A stretch of DNA of 11,396 bases from JAYSRU01 sp043720875 (GTDB taxonomy: Bacteria > Bacteroidota > Bacteroidia > Flavobacteriales_D > Crocinitomicaceae), in contig JAYSRU010000171.1 of the NCBI GenBank assembly GCA_043720875.1, forward strand, positions 1-11,396, written 5' to 3'. Below are positions 6,460-11,396 of this stretch, piece by piece (position 1 is the first letter of the stretch; each line of letters starts with the position of its first letter). A program made the position numbers and the translations under genes. The notes below the pieces were generated by a model. That model saw nothing but the letters and a program-made list of their open reading frames with translations, was not told the origin of the DNA and searched no databases.

Positions 6460-8976
6460 ATGGAAGCAAATTTTTCAACCAGAGTAAAGGATGTAGTGCG
6501 TCTCAGCAGAGAAGAAGCAATACGTTTAGGTAATGATTTTATCGGTGTTGAACATTTATTATTAGGAATAATTAAAGAAGGTGAAGGCACAGCGGTAAAA
6601 ATTCTTACTGAATTTAAGCTTGATTTACTTCAAGCCAAACATGAAATTGAGCAAACTTTGTTGAAATCTACAAAGTCGAATACTAATAATGCGAATATTC
6701 CTTTTGTAAAGCAGGCAGAAAAAGTATTGAAAATTACTTATTTAGAGGCACGCTTATTCAAAAGTAATGTAATTGGAACAGAGCATTTATTACTTTCGAT
6801 CCTTAAAGACGAGAACAATGTAGCATGTCGCATCTTAAATAGATACGGAATAATATACGAAAACGTAAAAGACGAATTAGAAGCCATGATAGACGAAAAC
6901 AGAATACCAAAAGCTGAATTTCCAAGTTCACCCGAAGAAGGTGGAGGTGACGACTTCAGCGCAACCAAAAAACCTGCGGATCCAAGATCTAAAACTCCGG
7001 TATTAGATAACTTTGGACGTGACTTAACACGCATGGCGGAAGCTGGTAAATTAGACCCCATTGTTGGTCGTGAAAAGGAAGTTGAACGTGTGAGTCAAAT
7101 TTTATCTCGCCGTAAGAAAAACAACCCAATCTTAATTGGTGAGCCAGGAGTTGGTAAATCCGCCATTGCTGAAGGTATAGCATTGCGTATCATTCAACGC
7201 AAAGTATCTCGTGTGCTTTATAACAAGCGTATCATCTCTTTGGATTTAGCATCTTTGGTTGCTGGCACAAAATACCGTGGCCAATTTGAAGAGCGTATGA
7301 AAGCTGTAATGCAGGAATTAGAAAAGAATCCTGATATTATTTTGTTTATCGATGAAATTCATACTATTGTTGGTGCAGGTGGAGCTAGTGGATCATTAGA
7401 CGCCTCTAACATGTTGAAGCCAGCACTTGCACGTGGAGAACTTCAAGCAATTGGAGCAACAACATTAGATGAATACCGTCAACACATTGAAAAAGATGGT
7501 GCGTTAGAAAGAAGATTTCAAAAAGTATTGGTTGAGCCTACTTCGGTAGATGAAACGGTTCAGATTCTTAATAACATTAAGGAAAAATACGAAGATCACC
7601 ATTCAGTTACGTATACACCAGAAGCAATTCTAGCGTGTGTTAAACTTACTGACCGCTATATCTCAGACCGTCATTTGCCAGATAAAGCAATTGATGCATT
7701 GGATGAAGTTGGATCTCGTGTTCACATTACTAACATTAACGTTCCACCAGAAATTCTTGCCATTGAAGGCGAATTAGAAGCATTGAAAGATCAGAAAAAT
7801 GAGGTGATTAAATCTCAACAATATGAGAAAGCTGCTGAATTGCGTGATACGGAACGTAAGCTTACAGAAAGTTTAGATGTTGAAAAAAAGAAATGGGAAG
7901 AAGATTCTAAAACGAATCGAGTTTTAGTAACAGAAGATAATGTTGCTGAAGTAGTTTCGATGATGACTGGAATTCCATTACAAAAAGTTGCTCAAAACGA
8001 AGGCGGCAAATTGGTTAGCATGTCTGACGACTTGAAAGGTTTAGTAATTGGGCAAGATGATGCAGTTGATAAAGTTGTGAAAGCAATTCAACGCAACAGA
8101 GCAGGACTTAAAGATCCAAACAAACCGATTGGTTCATTCTTTTTCCTAGGGCCAACAGGTGTAGGGAAAACGCAATTAGCGAAAGTTTTAGCGAAGTATC
8201 TTTTCGATACAGATGAAGCCTTGGTTCGCATTGACATGTCGGAATACATGGAAAAATTCTCTATCTCGCGTTTAGTTGGGGCACCTCCAGGATACGTAGG
8301 TTATGAAGAAGGTGGTCAATTGACTGAAAAAATTCGTCGCAAGCCGTATTCAATCATTTTATTAGATGAAATTGAAAAAGCGCATCCAGATGTATTCAAC
8401 TTGTTGCTTCAAGTGCTAGATGATGGACACATGACGGATGGTTTAGGACGAAAAATAGATTTCAAAAACACTATTTTAATCATGACTTCTAACATTGGTG
8501 CACGCCAGTTACAAGATTTTGGTGGAGGAATTGGTTTTGGAACTAAAACACGTGAAGAAACGAAAGAAGAAAACTCTAAAGTTGTGATTCAAAACGCATT
8601 GCGTAAAGCATTCTCTCCAGAATTCTTAAACCGTATTGACGATATGATTATCTTCCATTCACTATCTCGAGAAAACATTCACGTGATTATCGATCTTGAA
8701 TTGAAAAAACTTTACGGTAGAATCAATAACCTTGGATATCAAATTGAATTAACTGATGCAGCGAAAGACTTTATTGTTGACAAAGGATATGATGAAAAGT
8801 TTGGAGCAAGACCATTGAAAAGAGCGATTCAGAAGTTTATTGAAGATCCACTCGCGGAAGAGATTATCAAATCTACTTTGCAAGAAGGAGACACCATTAG
8901 AATGGATGTAAACGAAGAAAAAACAGAATTAACTACGGTTATTTCTAAATCAGACAAAGCCTCGAAAACGAAGTAA
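6460..8976 (+). CDS. clpC: ClpC-type AAA+ unfoldase of the Clp protease
   Basis: This 838-residue class I Clp/Hsp100 ATPase unfolds proteins and feeds them to the ClpP peptidase in the cytoplasm. Visible in order: two Clp_N repeats (about 1-145) for substrate and adaptor binding; AAA domain 1 with Walker A GEPGVGKSA (227-235), Walker B IILFIDE (293-299) and arginine finger near R351/R352; a short UVR-type helical insertion (about 429-470, with QQYEKAAELRD at 453-463) in place of the long coiled-coil of ClpB; and AAA domain 2 with Walker A GPTGVGKTQ (564-572), Walker B SIILLDE (631-637) and sensor 2 GARPLKR (782-788). An IGF tripeptide at 691-693 matches the ClpP-docking loop, which ClpB disaggregases lack. 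Both ATPase sites look intact and length is normal. It is monocistronic, with its own promoter and terminator. No mcsA/mcsB or ctsR neighbours are seen, so regulation differs from the Bacillus operon. Confidence 0.95.
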   Translation: MEANFSTRVKDVVRLSREEAIRLGNDFIGVEHLLLGIIKEGEGTAVKILTEFKLDLLQAKHEIEQTLLKSTKSNTNNANIPFVKQAEKVLKITYLEARLFKSNVIGTEHLLLSILKDENNVACRILNRYGIIYENVKDELEAMIDENRIPKAEFPSSPEEGGGDDFSATKKPADPRSKTPVLDNFGRDLTRMAEAGKLDPIVGREKEVERVSQILSRRKKNNPILIGEPGVGKSAIAEGIALRIIQRKVSRVLYNKRIISLDLASLVAGTKYRGQFEERMKAVMQELEKNPDIILFIDEIHTIVGAGGASGSLDASNMLKPALARGELQAIGATTLDEYRQHIEKDGALERRFQKVLVEPTSVDETVQILNNIKEKYEDHHSVTYTPEAILACVKLTDRYISDRHLPDKAIDALDEVGSRVHITNINVPPEILAIEGELEALKDQKNEVIKSQQYEKAAELRDTERKLTESLDVEKKKWEEDSKTNRVLVTEDNVAEVVSMMTGIPLQKVAQNEGGKLVSMSDDLKGLVIGQDDAVDKVVKAIQRNRAGLKDPNKPIGSFFFLGPTGVGKTQLAKVLAKYLFDTDEALVRIDMSEYMEKFSISRLVGAPPGYVGYEEGGQLTEKIRRKPYSIILLDEIEKAHPDVFNLLLQVLDDGHMTDGLGRKIDFKNTILIMTSNIGARQLQDFGGGIGFGTKTREETKEENSKVVIQNALRKAFSPEFLNRIDDMIIFHSLSRENIHVIIDLELKKLYGRINNLGYQIELTDAAKDFIVDKGYDEKFGARPLKRAIQKFIEDPLAEEIIKSTLQEGDTIRMDVNEEKTELTTVISKSDKASKTK

Positions 8977-8993
8977 TTCTTTTCGAAAAACAC

Positions 8994-9028
8994 AAAGCCT
9001 CTTGAATTTGTTTCAAGAGGCTTTTTTT
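8994..9028 (+). terminator. Intrinsic terminator of clpC
   Basis: A perfect 13-base stem (8994-9006 AAAGCCTCTTGAA with 9012-9024) around the 5-base loop TTTGT is followed by a run of seven T (9022-9028). It starts 17 bases after the clpC stop. On the minus strand the stem is followed by TGTGTTTTT, so it may also stop leftward transcription from the region to the right. Confidence 0.93.
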
Positions 9029-9054
9029 GTGCGTAGTATTTTCAACTAAATGCT

Positions 9055-9171
9055 TTACTTCCTCCCAAAAAACTCAAGTAAGGTTTCGTTGTATTCTTCA
9101 GTGAAATTCATGGTGGCATCGTGCTTTGCTCCAACGATTGGGTGCCAAGCATCATTAGTGTATTTAAAAAC
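9055..9171 (-). pseudogene. Remnant of an alpha/beta-hydrolase gene (C-terminal end only)
   Basis: The minus-strand frame between an upstream in-frame TAG (9174-9172) and a TAA stop (9057-9055) encodes 38 residues containing AWHPIVGAKHDATMNF followed by EEYNETLLEFFGRK. From memory this resembles the C-terminal end of alpha/beta hydrolases, where the catalytic histidine sits in a G-A-x-H-D context and the protein ends in an amphipathic helix of the EEYNxxLLxF type. There is no usable start codon before the motif, and the nucleophile and acid regions are missing, so this cannot be a working enzyme. Just upstream (rightwards) are a -7-like TAAATTTG (9252-9245) and an ATG (9199-9197) opening an 11-codon frame, not in phase with the remnant; they might be what is left of the gene's own 5' end after an internal deletion. 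The homology call needs a database search. Confidence 0.5.
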
Positions 9172-9174
9172 CTA

Positions 9175-9344
9175 GATTATAAAAAAACTTTGAATTCATT
9201 CTAATTAATTGAAGACTTCTATTGTTACTTTTTGGATTGAACGACAAATTTACACCTTGTAAACTGAATATAAAAGTAAAAACCGCATGGTTTTCTATCT
9301 TGTTAAGCCACTTTACACTATAACTGTTGAAGACTAGCCCTAGG
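9175..9344. other. Non-coding spacer between hydrolase remnant and barrel gene
   Basis: I see no gene in these 170 AT-rich bases. They contain a weak minus-strand hairpin AAAACC-ATGC-GGTTTT (9294-9279) followed by TACTTTTA, which could act as a poor terminator for the barrel-lipoprotein-T9SS unit. A short palindrome (TAGCC/GGCTA, 9335-9347) covers the final stop codon of the barrel gene but lacks a following T-run. A -7-like TAAATTTG is at 9252-9245 on the minus strand without a matching -33 element. Confidence 0.5.
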
Positions 9345-9953
9345 CTAAAAAGTATAAGACACCCCCAGTTGCAATATTAGATTTTGCCTAATTTTATAAA
9401 ATGGAATTTTTGGACTAGTTTGAACAATGAAGTAGCGAGCGCCGAAAGTAAAATCTAAGTTTTTGTAAATCTTTCGTGAAAAATTTGTTTCCAGAATAAA
9501 GATGTTTTTTACTTCGTAAGTATTTTAAAAGTACTCACTAACTGATAAAAAATTAGGGAAAAATGAATTATTATTTCCCAATAGATTGCTATCAAACCAC
9601 TTTAGGATTGGTTTACCAATACTTAATGAAGACTCCCAGTAAGAATTAATCTTAATCTTGACTCCAGCATTTATTCCTAGCCATGAATATTGTTGAATAT
9701 TACTATATTGATTTCGTTTAATTCTACCTTGTGTAAAGTTTAGTTCCGAAAAAAAATTAACTCTATTTATTCTATACGTGCACTTATAGCCCATCGTTTT
9801 AAAAATACCAATCGACTCGCCATTATGACGATCTCTGTTAAGCCCAAAAGAAAAGTGCACTTGACTGTTAATTTTACCTGTTGTGGAATCATTTTGGGAA
9901 AACATAGTTACCTGAGTGACCAATAATATCATGAATATTTTATATACTTTCAT
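9345..9953 (-). pseudogene. Small outer-membrane beta-barrel-like protein, interrupted by one in-frame stop
   Basis: The frame starts at 9953 with MKVYKIFMILLVTQVTMFSQ, a Sec signal peptide with likely cleavage after the Q at position 20. Alternating hydrophobic and polar stretches (VHFSFGLNRDR, VNFFSELNFTQGRIKR, SWLGINAGVKIKINSYW) look like beta-barrel strands. The simple ORF stops after 142 residues at TAA 9527-9525. The same frame then stays open for 59 codons (9524-9348), continuing in the same style (NLDFTFGARYFIVQT, then LILQLGVSYTF) to TAG at 9347-9345. A C-terminal strand ending in aromatic F is the classic outer-membrane signature, and the 142-residue form lacks it. The original product was thus probably about 202 residues. 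The stop may be a real inactivating mutation, readthrough or a base-call error. The start overlaps the lipoprotein gene by 14 bases. I do not recognise a specific family. Confidence 0.7.
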
Positions 9954-10494
9954 AACTACCTAATCTTGATGTGAATCCTGAATACTTGCTTGAGACGTTG
10001 TCATTGGAATATGTATTATCGTAATTCATATAAAAACTAATATTATCATAATTCTTATATGGTCTTCCCTTGTACCACTTTACGGTCAGTAAATGTTTTG
10101 TAAAAGGATCCATAGCGATAAAGAAAATGAATCTTTTCCCTATTTTATTTTTTAATTCTAAGTTATAACCATTTATAAAGGTGTTTGGATCAAAATGCAC
10201 AGTTATTTTCTTTATGCCCGTTATTCTAAACCGTTCATCTCCGCATTTTTCATGCTTGAAAGTAATAAAACCATTATTTTTGAATTCACAAATTATTTCT
10301 TTGGTTTCCGGATAATCAAAAGATAAACCTGAATAATATTTAACAGAATATAGAGTATCTTGTTTTGAAAAATATATAACTTGTTCTGTTATTTTCCAAG
10401 TACCCACAAATTGTTGAAGTTCATCTTTGTTTTTCTGTTTTTTACACGAAAAACAAATGGAAAAGAGTAATACGCATATAAGTATGTTTTTCAT
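9940..10494 (-). CDS. Probable lipoprotein with lipocalin-like N-terminal motif
   Basis: This 184-residue protein begins MKNILICVLLFSICFSCKK. The hydrophobic stretch followed by S-C-K-K fits a Bacteroidota type II signal peptide with C17 as the lipidated residue, although the -3 position (C14) is not the usual L, I or V. After a short polar linker comes ELQQFVGTWKITE (25-37), the GTW pattern seen at the start of lipocalin-like small lipoproteins. Beta-strand-rich sequence follows (for example KIICEFKNNGFITFK style strands and KRFIFFIAMD), and then a low-complexity tail rich in N, Y, D and S (about 148-184). It should sit in the outer or inner membrane leaflet facing the periplasm or surface. 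The ATG overlaps the stop of the T9SS gene (ATGA), and its own end overlaps the barrel gene by 14 bases, so the three are surely co-transcribed. Ligand and function are unknown. Confidence 0.7.
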   Translation of the reverse strand: MKNILICVLLFSICFSCKKQKNKDELQQFVGTWKITEQVIYFSKQDTLYSVKYYSGLSFDYPETKEIICEFKNNGFITFKHEKCGDERFRITGIKKITVHFDPNTFINGYNLELKNKIGKRFIFFIAMDPFTKHLLTVKWYKGRPYKNYDNISFYMNYDNTYSNDNVSSKYSGFTSRLGSYESI

Positions 10495-11396
10495 GGTTTT
10501 ATTATTTTAGTTCCAAAATTTGTTGTCTTATTTAATAAAAAATAAATTCCTGAAGGATAGTTGTCTAAATTTATAACTTCATTATCCTTGTTTAGTTGTA
10601 TCACGGCTAATTTTTCTCCAAGTGCGTTGCATAAAAAATATTTAGTAACGGCACGTTCGCTAACCATTGAAGCATCATTTTGAATCACTTCAATAGTATT
10701 GTTTGTCGCGTTAAGGTAAAAATGAGCAATTTCATTTATCGTTGCTTCACCATCTAATTCTTCCATGCTTTTTGGGCAAACGTCAAGTAATTTGGTTACA
10801 AAATATACGATTTGTTTGTCAAAATCTAAGGTAGGATGATTTTTAAGCACTAGAGATCCAAATTCATCCGTTCTTTTGGTAAAACTCGAAATGTATGCAC
10901 CAGTCTTGTACGCATAATAATCTGTTTGGTAGCATCTATGTACTTTCAGTCCTGCGAGATTAATTCTTTTATTGTTCCAATCTAGGTTGTAGTCCTTATT
11001 AAATTTTCCATGACCTTGCTCAATCCATTGAAGACTTCCAGGATCAAATAAATAGCCATCATTAACATTATTCCATGCATCAAGTTTTTCTGGAGATAAT
11101 CCACAAATATTACCGTTTCCATTACATCCATCACCTAAATAAGTCCCTAAATTTTTGGTTCTATTTCTAATAAACCCTACTGATGTAGCTTTATTGTAAG
11201 CATTAAAATACTGTACCTCCTTCATTTCTTGTAAATCATCAAAAAAGTGGCATGGATTATCTATTTTTACAGCATAATTGTAATGTGTCCAAGCTCCACC
11301 ACCATTTGAAAGGGTATTGATAACATCCGTTCCACCAACATGATTTTTGGCATTAATTAAATCCGGCCAGTGCACGCGTTCATCATACCCACCTTG
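10491..11396 (-). CDS. T9SS-exported protein, C-terminal part (5' end outside window)
   Basis: The frame is open to the right edge of the window, so this is the last 301 codons of a longer gene. A GTG at 11375-11373 could be taken as a start, but the codons before it (reading Q-G-G-Y-D-E-R) continue sensibly and no signal peptide follows it, so I treat the CDS as partial. The last 70 or so residues are a type A T9SS sorting domain: a KYFLCNALGEKLAVIQL strand pair, then NLDNYPSGIYFLL and a terminal GTKIIKP. This directs the protein across the outer membrane through the type IX system, usually to be anchored at the surface or released. The upstream part contains HWPDLINAKNHVGGTD, cysteines in GDGCNGNGNICG and PCHFFDD, and many W/Y/N residues, but I do not recognise the domain. 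It might be an extracellular enzyme or adhesin. The stop overlaps the lipoprotein start in an ATGA. Confidence 0.75.
   Translation of the reverse strand, partial: QGGYDERVHWPDLINAKNHVGGTDVINTLSNGGGAWTHYNYAVKIDNPCHFFDDLQEMKEVQYFNAYNKATSVGFIRNRTKNLGTYLGDGCNGNGNICGLSPEKLDAWNNVNDGYLFDPGSLQWIEQGHGKFNKDYNLDWNNKRINLAGLKVHRCYQTDYYAYKTGAYISSFTKRTDEFGSLVLKNHPTLDFDKQIVYFVTKLLDVCPKSMEELDGEATINEIAHFYLNATNNTIEVIQNDASMVSERAVTKYFLCNALGEKLAVIQLNKDNEVINLDNYPSGIYFLLNKTTNFGTKIIKP

Noticed and set aside
6738..7183. Minus-strand open frames inside clpC
   Set aside because: Antisense shadows of a strongly conserved AAA+ gene; no family resemblance.
6460..8976. ClpB disaggregase as the identity of the AAA+ gene
   Set aside because: The middle insertion is a short UVR-like segment, not the long ClpB coiled-coil, and an IGF ClpP-docking tripeptide is present.
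9335..9347. TAGCC/GGCTA palindrome as a terminator
   Set aside because: The stem is only 5 bases and lacks a T-run on the strand where termination would be needed.
11373..11375. GTG as the start of the T9SS protein
   Set aside because: The frame stays open to the window edge with plausible protein sequence before it, and no signal peptide follows the GTG; the gene continues outside the window.
1..11396. CRISPR arrays, tRNA genes, insertion sequences and defence genes
   Set aside because: No repeated spacer-like units, cloverleaf, transposase, integrase or recognisable defence domain was found on either strand by reading.

Overview
The window looks like the chromosome of a member of the Bacteroidota, probably class Flavobacteriia. 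Four things point there: a type IX secretion (T9SS) sorting domain at the end of the right-hand gene, promoters of the Bacteroidota form TTTG-N18/19-TAnnTTTG, weak or absent Shine-Dalgarno sequences, and low GC. A more exact placement (for example near Crocinitomicaceae) would be a guess. No tRNA, rRNA, insertion sequence, CRISPR array or recognisable defence system is visible.

Left part (1-2362, minus strand): a two-gene unit transcribed leftwards. A cystathionine beta-synthase-type PLP enzyme comes first, followed 3 bases later by a BtuF/FepB-like helical-backbone metal-receptor protein without a signal peptide. Downstream lies a probable structured RNA element (86-158). At the extreme left edge is a promoter-like site for a gene outside the window.

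Middle (2327-6459, minus strand): gyrA, then 22 bases later an exported TPR protein, ending in a strong terminator. The CBS promoter is tucked into that terminator. gyrA is divergent from clpC.

clpC (6460-8976, plus strand) has its own well-formed promoter and a perfect-stem terminator. gyrA, the TPR gene and clpC are core housekeeping functions: DNA supercoiling, a periplasmic or envelope scaffold of unknown job, and protein quality control with ClpP.

Right part (9029-11396, minus strand) has a different character: more AT-rich, accessory and partly decayed. A short piece resembling the C-terminus of an alpha/beta hydrolase remains beside the clpC terminator. Further right are three tightly overlapping genes: the 3' part of a T9SS-exported protein, a lipoprotein, and a small outer-membrane beta-barrel-like protein. 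The last is split by one in-frame TAA. The frame stays open for 59 more codons and ends in a typical barrel C-terminus, so the annotated 142-residue product is probably only the first part of a 202-codon gene.

I see no convincing new multi-gene system. The most useful observations are the interrupted barrel gene, the terminator/promoter overlap at 2315-2362, the structured element at 86-158, and the hydrolase remnant.
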